This document shows positions 15,228 to 21,965 of a stretch of DNA of 24,314 nt, one piece after another; the stretch's first letter is position 1; every line of letters starts with the position of its first letter. The position numbers were made by a program, and so were the translations under genes. The stretch is from NCBI GenBank assembly GCA_035699705.1, contig DASSPI010000120.1, positions 1 to 24,314 of the forward strand, read 5' to 3'. The notes below the pieces were generated by a model that saw only the letters and a list, made by a program, of their open reading frames with translations, made no database searches and had not been told where the DNA came from. The stretch is from CANKHA01 sp035699705. GTDB lineage: Bacteria > Pseudomonadota > Alphaproteobacteria > Rhizobiales > Xanthobacteraceae.

Positions 15228-17222
15228 TCACTTGAATTGCGCCCGCAACCCCGCATAGGCGGCAAAGCCCTGCGCGCGATAGGAAAACACCTCCTCATAG
15301 CGGTCATTGAAGATGTTCTCGGCGCGCACATAGGCGGTGGTCGTCGGCGTCAGGTCATAGGACAGGATGCCGCCCACGGTCGTATAGGCGTCAAGCGTCA
15401 CCGGCGTCAGCGGGAAACGGAACCAGGTATCCGGCATGCTGCCGTTGTAGACGACATTGACGGTCATGCGGGTACGCCGGTCGGGCAGGTTGATCGTTGC
15501 CGATCCCGAGGCAGCGTGCTTGGGCCGGCGGATCTCGGGCGTGCCGTCCGCCAGCTTCGCGATGGTGTAGGTATAGGTGCCCGAGAGCGCGAGCCAGTCG
15601 ACGGGCGTCGCCTTGGCTGAAATCTCCACGCCGTGGCGTGGGCTGGTGCCTTCATCGTTCACCACGGTGGAAAGAAAGCCGCTGCCGGCGGAGACCATGA
15701 TGATCTTGTCTTCAAACTCGGAGGCGAAATAGGTCGCGTCGACGATCAGCCGCCGGTCGAAGAAGGCCTGTTCCACGCCTGCGTCCCAGCCGAGCGAACG
15801 CTCCGGCTTCAGGTCGGGATTGCCGATGAAGCTGCCGACGAAGAAGCCGTATTGCTCGGTGAAGGTCGGATTGGTGACGCCGGTGCCGATGCTGGCGTGC
15901 AGCCGCGTGCCCGTTGAGGGAAAGCGCTGCGAAACCGTTTCGCGCCAGGTGGTGACGTCGGCGAAGCCGCTGTTGTCGTCGTGCCGCAGCGCCGAGGTCA
16001 GCGTCAGGCCGAACGGCAAATCAAGCGCGTATTCGCCGGCCAGCCCGTTGCGGGTGCGCTCCGCGCCTCTCGCCCAGAACGCCGCGGCGGCGGGATCGCC
16101 GAAGGGTCCGGTGAGCGAGGCGGAATCCATGGTGAGGAATTCCTTCTGATGGTCGGCCAGGAATGAGAGCGTGTGCGTCTCGCCGCCGAACAGCTGGGTG
16201 TGATGCTTCAGCGTCGCCTTGTAGTCGAAATTGTCGCGGTGGCCGTCGGAGTTGAAATAGCCGAAGACCACGTCGTCGTCGCGGCGCTTCTCCTCGTAGC
16301 GGCTGGCGCCGAAACGCTGCACGAAGGCGCCGTCGAATAGCGACCAGGTGGCGGCGGCGCGGCCGTTGAATGCGCGGAAGCGGTTGAAGTCGAACTCCTG
16401 GTCGGCCGCCAGGCCCTCGAACGGGCCGAAGAAAGGCTGCGCGTCGAGTTGCGCGTGACGCTCGGCGTAACGCACGGCGGCTTCGACATTGAAGTTCGGG
16501 AAGAGATCGGCGCCGACTTTGCCGGTGACGGTGGTCGCGTGGCTACCATCGCGCTCATGGCCGAAGCGCGAGACGTTGTAGCCCGACGTGTTGTCGTGGT
16601 CGACGCTCACCGCGCCATAGAACGGCCCGTGCGAGCCGCGCGCGCTGGCACCGCCGGCTACGGTGTTCATCGAACCGCCTTCGAAACGGACGCTGGCTTC
16701 CGGCTTGGCGAGGCCGCGTCCGCTCTTGGTCACCAGCGAGATCACGCCGGCATGGGCATTGGCGCCGTAGAGGCCGGATTGCGGGCCGCGGATCACCTCG
16801 ATGCGTTCAACGTCTTCGATGGCGAAGTCGGCGAAGTTGAAATCGCCGCCGTCGATGGAATTCACCGGCACGCCGTCGATCATCACGAGCAGATGGTTGG
16901 CTTCCGCGCCGCGGATGCGCACTTGGGTGATCGCCCCGCGGGTGCCGCTTTGGCTCACCGCGACACCGGGAACGGTGCGCAGCGCGTCGGCGACGGTGGT
17001 AAAGCCTTTCTCGCGCAGCTCTTCGCCGGTGATGACCGTGGCCGCCGCGCCGACTTTCGAACCCTCGGTCGGCGCCTGGTTGGCGTAGATCACGATGCGG
17101 GGAATCTCCGCCGGCTGTGCCTGCGCGGTGGCGCAGACAAGAGCGGCGGCAATCGCGCCGGGCGTGGCGGCCCGGTAAAAACATTTCAATCGGAAAACGC
17201 AGGAAATAAAGAACGACAACAT
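15228..17222 (-). CDS. btuB: TonB-dependent vitamin B12 receptor
   Basis: Outer-membrane beta-barrel that imports cobalamin using TonB energy. The 664-residue protein has an N-terminal signal (about 1-36), a TonB-box-like IPRIVIY at 40-46, a plug domain with VITGEELREKGFTTVADAL, VRIRGAEANHLLVMIDGVPV, and IEVIRGPQSGLYGANAHAGV to about 160, then a barrel ending YAGLRAQFK. ATG 17222 has GGAGG ten bases upstream; the frame stays open to 17465, but that would run into the riboswitch, so the longer start is rejected. The B12 substrate is supported by the cobalamin riboswitch in the leader. No btuFCD or cob genes lie in the window. Confidence 0.95.
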   Translation of the reverse strand: MLSFFISCVFRLKCFYRAATPGAIAAALVCATAQAQPAEIPRIVIYANQAPTEGSKVGAAATVITGEELREKGFTTVADALRTVPGVAVSQSGTRGAITQVRIRGAEANHLLVMIDGVPVNSIDGGDFNFADFAIEDVERIEVIRGPQSGLYGANAHAGVISLVTKSGRGLAKPEASVRFEGGSMNTVAGGASARGSHGPFYGAVSVDHDNTSGYNVSRFGHERDGSHATTVTGKVGADLFPNFNVEAAVRYAERHAQLDAQPFFGPFEGLAADQEFDFNRFRAFNGRAAATWSLFDGAFVQRFGASRYEEKRRDDDVVFGYFNSDGHRDNFDYKATLKHHTQLFGGETHTLSFLADHQKEFLTMDSASLTGPFGDPAAAAFWARGAERTRNGLAGEYALDLPFGLTLTSALRHDDNSGFADVTTWRETVSQRFPSTGTRLHASIGTGVTNPTFTEQYGFFVGSFIGNPDLKPERSLGWDAGVEQAFFDRRLIVDATYFASEFEDKIIMVSAGSGFLSTVVNDEGTSPRHGVEISAKATPVDWLALSGTYTYTIAKLADGTPEIRRPKHAASGSATINLPDRRTRMTVNVVYNGSMPDTWFRFPLTPVTLDAYTTVGGILSYDLTPTTTAYVRAENIFNDRYEEVFSYRAQGFAAYAGLRAQFK

Positions 17223-17223
17223 G

Positions 17224-17281
17224 GCGTGCCTCCGCGGCGATGGTTGAAACGGATCGCGGAGACGCGGGCCAGCAGGCACGC
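17224..17281 (-). promoter_or_regulatory. btuB ribosome-binding-site sequestering helix
   Basis: The btuB Shine-Dalgarno GGAGG (minus strand, 17233-17229) falls inside two compatible pairings: 17224-17231 with 17274-17281 (8 bp, AGGCACGC/GCGTGCCT), and 17231-17236 with 17255-17260 (CGCGGA/TCCGCG). Folded together they would hide the start site. This suits a translational expression platform for the upstream B12 aptamer. Confidence 0.55.
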
Positions 17282-17370
17282 ACCTGTCCAAGACAAAGGG
17301 TTGAGACAACAGGCCATAGGCCGGTCCCCCGCGACGGTTTACACACGTCATCGCTGCGGAAAGACCCGCC

Positions 17371-17394
17371 CCGAACGCGCGCCCCGCGCGTCGG
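17371..17394 (-). promoter_or_regulatory. strong GC hairpin just after the riboswitch aptamer
   Basis: In the transcript, ACGCGCG and CGCGCGT pair around GGG, 9 nt after the closing helix of the aptamer, with extra flanking pairs. No U tract follows, only GGTCTTTCC about ten bases later. It could be a pause or terminator stem, or part of an antiterminator switch. Confidence 0.4.
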
Positions 17395-17402
17395 AAGGAT
17401 GA

Positions 17403-17594
17403 CTGTGTAGGCAGGTCTCCTGGCTCGCGGGTCGCCGCCCTTATTCCGCCTTCCCGGGTTTTCACCCAGTGGCATCTGGAACAGGGCTCGCCGCTGACAG
17501 TTGCGGGGGCAGCCTCGGATTAGGCCCAGTTACGCGAAACAGCGGGCCGCACCGAATTCCCTCTTGGCCGGCCGGAGCCGGCACACCTACACAA
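17403..17594 (-). ncRNA. cobalamin riboswitch
   Basis: All main landmarks of the B12 aptamer are present in order on the minus strand: GAGGGAATTCGGTG (17563-17550), GCTGCCCCCGCAACTGT (17513-17497), GCCACTG (17473-17467), GGGAAGGC (17455-17448), and the B12 box AGCCAGGAGACCTGCC (17425-17410). The ends TGTGTAGG and CCTACACA form the closing P1 helix. It binds adenosylcobalamin or a related form and lowers expression of the downstream btuB, whose ATG is 181 bp further on. Confidence 0.97.
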
Positions 17595-17602
17595 GCGCGG
17601 CA

Positions 17603-17631
17603 AGTGAAACGGCGAGGGCTCGACTTGTCAA
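17603..17631 (-). promoter_or_regulatory. sigma-70-type promoter of the riboswitch and btuB
   Basis: A perfect -35 TTGACA (17631-17626) and a weaker -10 TTCACT (17608-17603) are spaced by 17 bp. Transcription would begin about 17596, exactly at the 5' strand of riboswitch P1. Confidence 0.6.
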
Positions 17632-17742
17632 CGGCCCGGCGCGGCGCCGATCAAAAAATCTCCGCCTGCGGCAAAAATGTCCACGTTCCGTTTTGACACA
17701 AGCTGCATTACACTTTTGCGATGATTCAACAGGGGAATTTTC

Positions 17743-18312
17743 ATGTTTGCCATTCGTATGCTTGCCGCGGGCGCGGTGCTGGCTCTGGCCGTCTTGCCGG
17801 CGGGCGCTGCCGACGAGGTGATCGAAGCCATCGATCAGGCGCGCAAGGCCTATCAGTCGGGCGATCTTGGCGCGGCTAAGCAGTCGCTCGATCTCGCTTC
17901 GCAGCTGATCGGGCAGAAGAACGCCGAGGGTTTCGCTGCGCTGTTGCCGAAGGCCTTGCCGGGCTGGAAGCAGGAAAAGACCGACACCGCCGCGATGGGA
18001 ACCAGCATGTTTGGCGCGTCGATGGCGACCGGCCGTTACACCAATGCCAAGGGTGACGATATCGAAATCCAGATCACCGGCGATTCCGCCATGATCGCGC
18101 CGCTAGCCGCGGTTTTTGCCAATCCGCAATTCGCCGGCGCGATGGGAAAAATTGTTCGTGTTGGCAACCAGCGCGCCATCGTCACCAAGGACGGCGACGT
18201 GCAGATGGTGGTCAACAACAAATTCCTGATCGTGGTGCAGGGATCGGGCCCGGCCGACGCCAAGCTGACTTACGCGCAGGCCGTCGACATCCCCAAGCTG
18301 TTGAAGATGTAG
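17743..18312 (+). CDS. secreted protein of unknown function
   Basis: A 189-residue exported protein with a signal peptide about 1-22 (VLALAVLPAGA, then ADEV). The first mature part is helical and resembles a single TPR-like hairpin (IDQARKAYQSGDLGAAKQSLDLASQLI). It is followed by LPKALPGWK near 68-76 and a mixed alpha/beta domain to the end. I recall homologous proteins of unknown function in several proteobacteria. A promoter candidate is TTGACA at 17693-17698 with a poor -10. The ribosome binding site AGGGGA is well placed. It is divergent from the btuB riboswitch transcript and convergent with the metallo-hydrolase. Confidence 0.82.
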   Translation: MFAIRMLAAGAVLALAVLPAGAADEVIEAIDQARKAYQSGDLGAAKQSLDLASQLIGQKNAEGFAALLPKALPGWKQEKTDTAAMGTSMFGASMATGRYTNAKGDDIEIQITGDSAMIAPLAAVFANPQFAGAMGKIVRVGNQRAIVTKDGDVQMVVNNKFLIVVQGSGPADAKLTYAQAVDIPKLLKM

Positions 18313-18341
18313 GAGGGATCACTCCGCTCACTCCCGCGTTA

Positions 18342-18460
18342 GCGGGAATCCAGCTCCTTTCTTACGCGGCAGCCTGGATCCCCGCCTTTTGCCTTCGCGG
18401 AAGCTTCGGCGGACACAGGCCCCACCCGCCGAAGCCTTGTGCGCAGGCGGGTCGCGGGGA
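18342..18460. repeat. compound palindromic repeat (repeat nested in repeat)
   Basis: Outer arms GCGGGAATCCAG (18342-18353) and CTGGATCCCCGC (18374-18385) match with one mismatch. A second element, starting GCCTTCGC at 18391 and ending GCGCAGGC at 18448, contains the perfect arms GCTTCGGCGG (18403-18412) and CCGCCGAAGC (18426-18435). A further GCGGGGATGAGCGG at 18454-18467 resembles the expected far end of the outer element, as if the inner one had inserted into it. It lies between convergent genes and may terminate both. Confidence 0.6.
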
Positions 18461-18470
18461 TGAGCGGAAA

Positions 18471-19439
18471 TCACAGCGGCCGCCATTCCACCGGTACCAG
18501 CTCGAAGCCGCTGCCGCTTCTGACGATGTGGCCGGAGGCCGGGAAGGGGAAGTGATAGCCCTGCACCAGCATCCGGTCGGCGGCGGCGCGGTCCAATAAT
18601 TTTCTGCGCGTCATCACGGCGTCGTGGCCGTCCATATCGAGCACCGGCTGCCATTCCGGATGCCGCACGAACAGTTTTGGATGGTTGCTGGTGTCGCTCA
18701 GCACCAGCAGCGAGTCGTTGCCTGACGCCACGGAGAAAGCGGTGTGGCCCGGCGTGTGGCCGGATGCATTGATCGCCGTGATGCCCGGCGCCAGCTCCGC
18801 GCCGGGCGAAAAGCGCGTCACGTCCTTGGCGATGTTGCGGAAGATGCGCCGCGCATTGAGCACATAGCCCTTGATCTCCGGCGCCGCACGGCCCGGCAGG
18901 CTCTCGTCCATCCAGAAATCCCATTCCGCCTGCGGCACCTTGATCTCCGCTTTCGGGAAATACAGCTCGTCGTCCTTGGTCTTGATGCCGTTGATGTGGT
19001 CGGGATGGAAATGCGAGATCAGGATGATATCGATCTGCTCGGGCGCGATGCCGGCGGCGGCGAGATTGGCGTTGAAGGTGCCGGCGGTGGCCGCGATCTG
19101 CCCGCCGGAGCCGGTGTCGATCAGCACGAGCTTCGAGCCGGTGTTGACGAGCAACGCGGTGAAGGGAATCGGCAGCTTGTCGGTCGCCGGCAGGAAGGCG
19201 TCGGTCATCGCCTTGCGCACGGCGGCGGGTTCCGCGTTGCGCACGAATTTGTCGTCGATCGGCCGTTCCCATATCCCGTCGCTCAGCGCCGTCAGTTGGT
19301 AACTGCCGATCTTGTAGCGATAAAGCGTGGGCGCCTGCATGCCCGCGAAGGGGGCGGCGGCAAAACTGCGCGTTGCGGAGAGCGCGCTCGCGGCAAGGGC
19401 GGCGCCGGCCAACAGATCGCGGCGGCTAAACGCAATCAC
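18471..19439 (-). CDS. Tat-exported metallo-beta-lactamase-fold hydrolase
   Basis: A 322-residue periplasmic hydrolase. The N-terminus is a twin-arginine signal (FSRRDLLAGAALAASALSA). The metal site HFHPDH is at 143-148, with GHTPGH at 227-232, Asp249 in LSDTSNHP, and a late HFPFPASGHI that may give the last His, so a two-zinc centre is likely. Relatives include lactonases and quorum-quenching enzymes as well as esterases, so the substrate cannot be named. The start is GTG at 19439 with AAGG nine bases upstream. It begins 21 bp after the CFA-like methyltransferase stop on the same strand, so the two are probably co-transcribed. Confidence 0.88.
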   Translation of the reverse strand: MIAFSRRDLLAGAALAASALSATRSFAAAPFAGMQAPTLYRYKIGSYQLTALSDGIWERPIDDKFVRNAEPAAVRKAMTDAFLPATDKLPIPFTALLVNTGSKLVLIDTGSGGQIAATAGTFNANLAAAGIAPEQIDIILISHFHPDHINGIKTKDDELYFPKAEIKVPQAEWDFWMDESLPGRAAPEIKGYVLNARRIFRNIAKDVTRFSPGAELAPGITAINASGHTPGHTAFSVASGNDSLLVLSDTSNHPKLFVRHPEWQPVLDMDGHDAVMTRRKLLDRAAADRMLVQGYHFPFPASGHIVRSGSGFELVPVEWRPL

Positions 19440-19460
19440 GACGGGTCTGCCTTATCCGCT

Positions 19461-20504
19461 TCAACGCTTGACCATCACAAGCCGATGCAGGGTCGTCTCA
19501 TTTCGATCGAACATCGCCCAGGCGGCGGGGAAGAAAACCAGGTAGCGATTGTAGGTCTCAACCCCGACCAGTTCCAATGCCTTGTCGCGGTTCTTCGCCA
19601 GACGGTTGAACCAGGCTTTCAGCGTCGGACGGTAGTCGTGCGTGGAATCGTGCAGCACGTCGAATCCAGCCTCGCGCGCGGCCCAGAGGTGATGCGCATG
19701 CGGAGCCAGTTCGGACCCCGGAAAGATGAGCTGGCCGGCGATCGTGCTGGTCGGCCTCCATCCGGCATTGAGCGAAAAAAAGTGATGCACCATCCTGCCG
19801 TTCGGCTTCAGCGCGCCGTGCAGCTTGCGCAGCAGCGGCAATATCTCGTCCGGCCGCACATGCTCCATGGCGCCGATGGAATAGATCTTGTCGTATGAAC
19901 CAGGCGCGTAGTCGGCGGTGATGAAGTCCTCGATCCGGACATTGAAGCCGAATTTTTCCCGGATATAGCGGGCCTGCTCTTTCGACAGGGTCATTCCGGT
20001 GAGCGATTCCTTGTCGCCCGTGGCTGCATGAATATGACGGAGCATCGGACCCCAGCCGCATCCGAGCTCGAGGATGCGCTCGCCGGCGGCCGGCGCGATC
20101 AGGCTGAGCAGGTGATCGGCCTTGCGTCGCTGCGCAGTCTCCAGATTGTCCTGCTTCGAGGCAAAGTCCGCGCAGGAATAGAACATGAAGTCGCGATCGA
20201 GGAACAGTTTGTAGAATTCGTTGGAGACGTCGTAATGATACTCGATGCCCTTGGCATGGCTCTGGTTGAGCCAGCGCGCCATGAGCAAGCGGCGTTGAAA
20301 CGGAAACGGGTAAGCATCGATCAGCGACTGGATGAAGGGCGCTTGCCTGCGGGTGAAATAGCGCCAGACGAATTTGGGATCGAGCGGTGCGGGCGCGCTC
20401 ATGTAGAAACGCAGGGCCGCGTAAGCCATGCCATGCGTCAGGCTTTGCCGCGTCCGCCGCAGCCACCGGCCCGGATTCGTGATTGCGGATGAGAGCGGTG
20501 ACAT
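19461..20504 (-). CDS. cyclopropane-fatty-acid-synthase-like SAM methyltransferase
   Basis: A 347-residue soluble methyltransferase of the CFA synthase family, expected to modify unsaturated acyl chains of membrane lipids. Motifs: HYDVSNEFYKLFLD (90-103), FMFYSCADF (106-114), the SAM-binding LELGCGWG (145-152), GMTLSKEQ (170-177), GAMEHVRPDE, and the late YNRYLVFFPAAWAMF. ATG 20504 is chosen; the frame also extends to a TTG at 20537 directly beside the tRNA-derived repeat. The N-terminus lies only 38 bp from that repeat, so its promoter region may have been replaced when the mini-island arrived. Substrate could be a phospholipid or another lipid. Confidence 0.88.
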   Translation of the reverse strand: MSPLSSAITNPGRWLRRTRQSLTHGMAYAALRFYMSAPAPLDPKFVWRYFTRRQAPFIQSLIDAYPFPFQRRLLMARWLNQSHAKGIEYHYDVSNEFYKLFLDRDFMFYSCADFASKQDNLETAQRRKADHLLSLIAPAAGERILELGCGWGPMLRHIHAATGDKESLTGMTLSKEQARYIREKFGFNVRIEDFITADYAPGSYDKIYSIGAMEHVRPDEILPLLRKLHGALKPNGRMVHHFFSLNAGWRPTSTIAGQLIFPGSELAPHAHHLWAAREAGFDVLHDSTHDYRPTLKAWFNRLAKNRDKALELVGVETYNRYLVFFPAAWAMFDRNETTLHRLVMVKR

Positions 20505-20542
20505 AGCGCTGAAAAGGCGACCTCCGGCAGGCTTCAAGATAA

Positions 20543-20586
20543 GGCCGTCTCGGAGGGATTCGAGCCCCCAACCCCGAGATTCGAAG
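20543..20586 (-). repeat. tRNA-Arg 3'-half duplicate (distal attachment site)
   Basis: These 44 nt match the 3' half of tRNA-Arg(TCG) at 21769-21812 with only two differences (20564 and 20576), in direct orientation. A weaker match (TGATGC against TGGTGC) continues to 20594, inside the anticodon stem. The 5' half of a tRNA is absent and the CCA is broken, so this is not a functional gene. Position and orientation are those expected for the far end of an element inserted in the tRNA 3' end. Confidence 0.85.
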
Positions 20587-20616
20587 ATTGATGCGGTTCT
20601 CTGGATTCTCGCGAGG

Positions 20617-20681
20617 ATTTTGCAAAACGACCAGTTTGATGCCTACCAGATTACAATAGGTTAGGGGTAGGTTTGCAAAAT
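20617..20681. repeat. inverted repeat beside the distal attachment site
   Basis: ATTTTGCAAAACGACC (20617-20632) and GGTAGGTTTGCAAAAT (20666-20681) are complementary at 14 of 16 positions. Between them CCTACC (20642-20647) also complements GGTAGG (20666-20671). The location 31 bp from the att repeat suits integrase or excisionase arm sites; a regulatory operator is an alternative. Confidence 0.45.
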
Positions 20682-20965
20682 GAAAACGGCTGCACGCAGC
20701 GGAATTATTTCCACAAGCGGACCCTTGCATCGAGCCCGATACAAGCTGCGTCACCCTTGCCGCTGGCGGCGGAGCCGGCGCAGCTATGATTTTGCTTCAG
20801 TATTTCGCCGGGCTCGCATCGAAAGAGAGTCAAGGGGACCCGTTGTACCGGCTCTGCGCCGGGCGTATCGTTCATCGGCTGACTGGCGGGCTTTTTTTGA
20901 CGATCATTCAAGGCGCGGAGGGTCGTTTGGGCTCGTGATTAGATCGCATCGGGAGGGGCGCGGCC

Positions 20966-21418
20966 ATGACCACACTTCATCAAATGCTGCGACGGCTTTG
21001 CATGAACGCCGCCGCCGTCTTTGTTTTGTTGTTAGCAACGCTGCCGGCTTATTCGGTACCCGTCATTGTACAGGGTTATTACGAGGAGCAAAAAGCAAGA
21101 AGTTGTTCAGCCGTCACCAGTTGCGCAATGAGCTTCTCTGCCGTGCCCGCTGGGAAGCTGCTCACTATAAAACACGTATCGTGCAAAATAAGCGCCGGCG
21201 GTAGCGCTGCATTGTCCAGTGCTCTGCTATCCATCAATTTTCGGCACACTTATTTGACCCCCGTCCTGATCGTTACTTCGAGCACGAGGACTTGGTATGC
21301 GGGCGGCGAGATGCTGAGACTGGCTGAGGAAGGCATCGCACCCAGTATCTCCGTCAGTTTTGTCAGCAGCACTAATTATAGCATGGCTTGCGTGTTGACC
21401 GGACAGATCACGCCGTAA
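20966..21418 (+). CDS. small secreted four-cysteine protein, island cargo
   Basis: A 150-residue protein with a clear signal peptide: MLRRLCMNAAAVFVLLLATLPAYS is split by the likely cleavage after about residue 30. The mature part has four cysteines (47, 53, 73, 142), enough for two disulfides, and alternating hydrophobic strands such as VPAGKLLTIKHVSCKI and PVLIVTSS, suggesting a beta-sandwich. No domain name can be given. The ribosome binding site GGGAGGGG sits about nine bases before the ATG. Codon use and GC content are lower than in neighbours, fitting acquired DNA. Another frame over the left half (20680-21204) is arginine-rich and looks like a shadow. Confidence 0.7.
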   Translation: MTTLHQMLRRLCMNAAAVFVLLLATLPAYSVPVIVQGYYEEQKARSCSAVTSCAMSFSAVPAGKLLTIKHVSCKISAGGSAALSSALLSINFRHTYLTPVLIVTSSTRTWYAGGEMLRLAEEGIAPSISVSFVSSTNYSMACVLTGQITP

Positions 21419-21714
21419 CGTCGCGAGGTGTCGCTGCGGCGCAACCGGCCGCCTGCTTTGCAGCGGCGAGGTGGCTGTACATCGCGTTAGTTCCGACTGG
21501 GGGCACGGAAGGAACGCCAGCCTGCAATTATGGGCGAGCATGCGGAATCCGGAAAGTGACAGGCAAAGACGTTGCGGAACTGCTGATCGCTATGGCAATG
21601 ACCTTCCCGGAATTGGTTTAACGGCACGGCCTCTGTTGCGCTGTTTCGTTTGTTTCGCACTTATCAGGTCCGAGGGACGACGGGTGGCCCACATTTGGGC
21701 GGCCTCTCTGACAA

Positions 21715-21752
21715 TCTTCCCGGCGTCTTCCCGAAGCCGCCAGCCGGGAAGA
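21715..21752. terminator. hairpin at the tRNA-proximal end of the mini-island
   Basis: Perfect 10-bp arms TCTTCCCGGC (21715-21724) and GCCGGGAAGA (21743-21752) with an 18-nt loop lie 16 bp beyond the tRNA 3' end. It may terminate the tRNA transcript or mark the element end. The rest of 21419-21767 (349 bp) has short frames but no gene I can support. Confidence 0.45.
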
Positions 21753-21767
21753 CAAAACCTACAAAAG

Positions 21768-21844
21768 TGGCCGTCTCGGAGGGATTCGAACCCCCAACCC
21801 CCAGATTCGAAGTCTGGTGCTCTATCCGGTTGAGCTACGAGACG
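21768..21844 (-). tRNA. tRNA-Arg (anticodon TCG)
   Basis: A full cloverleaf folds on the minus strand: acceptor CGTCTCG/CGAGACG, D stem GCTC/GAGC, anticodon stem CCAGA/TCTGG with loop CTTCGAA (anticodon TCG at 21810-21808, reading CGA), variable GGGTT, T arm GGGGG-TTCGAAT-CCCTC, discriminator G, and an encoded CCA (21770-21768). Its first base is C rather than the usual G. Its 3' half is the likely integration site of the element at lower coordinates, and the gene has stayed intact. Confidence 0.95.
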
Positions 21845-21965
21845 GGCAGCGCCACAAAACCACGGCAGCGGCCGGCCGGTAAAGCTCATTTCGCGGGAGC
21901 AAAAAAATTGGCCGCCCCGAGGAGAAATCCGATTCGAGCCGCATCAGGCCGCTCACCGGCGCCGA

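Larger units (their letters stand above)
20543..21812. mobile_element. mini-island or remnant element integrated at tRNA-Arg
   Basis: Two 44-nt direct repeats, one inside an intact tRNA gene and one 1226 bp beyond its 3' end, enclose a segment of unusual composition: three 60-nt rows inside (20641, 21061, 21181) are 47-52% GC by hand count, against 65% for a row at 23281. One convincing gene is present (20966), no integrase, and an inverted repeat near the left end. It could be a deletion remnant of a larger island or a minimal element moved by an integrase in trans. The stretch 20587-20965 contains no gene I can support. Confidence 0.7.

Noticed and set aside
16449..17402. 317-aa plus-strand frame opposite btuB
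   Set aside because: Composition is a mirror of the high-GC btuB codons, with no motifs; antisense shadow.
17223..17465. N-terminal extension of btuB by 81 residues
   Set aside because: It would translate the riboswitch, has no signal-peptide logic, and the ATG at 17222 has a good ribosome binding site.
20543..20594. A second tRNA gene
   Set aside because: Only the 3' half is present; no D arm or 5' acceptor strand follows and the CCA is altered.
20428..20664. 78-aa plus-strand frame containing RRDSSPQPRDSK
   Set aside because: Again an antisense reading of tRNA sequence, here of the partial att copy; it was useful only as a hint to the duplication.
20705..20911. 68-aa minus-strand frame in the mini-island
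   Set aside because: No ribosome binding site or recognisable feature; kept out for lack of support.
20680..21204. 174-aa plus-strand frame in the mini-island
   Set aside because: Strongly arginine-rich with no domain or ribosome binding site, and overlaps the better supported secreted-protein gene.
21471..21833. 120-aa plus-strand frame ending in RRDSNPQPPDSKSG
   Set aside because: The ending is the well-known false translation of a tRNA gene's antisense strand; the rest has no protein-like pattern.
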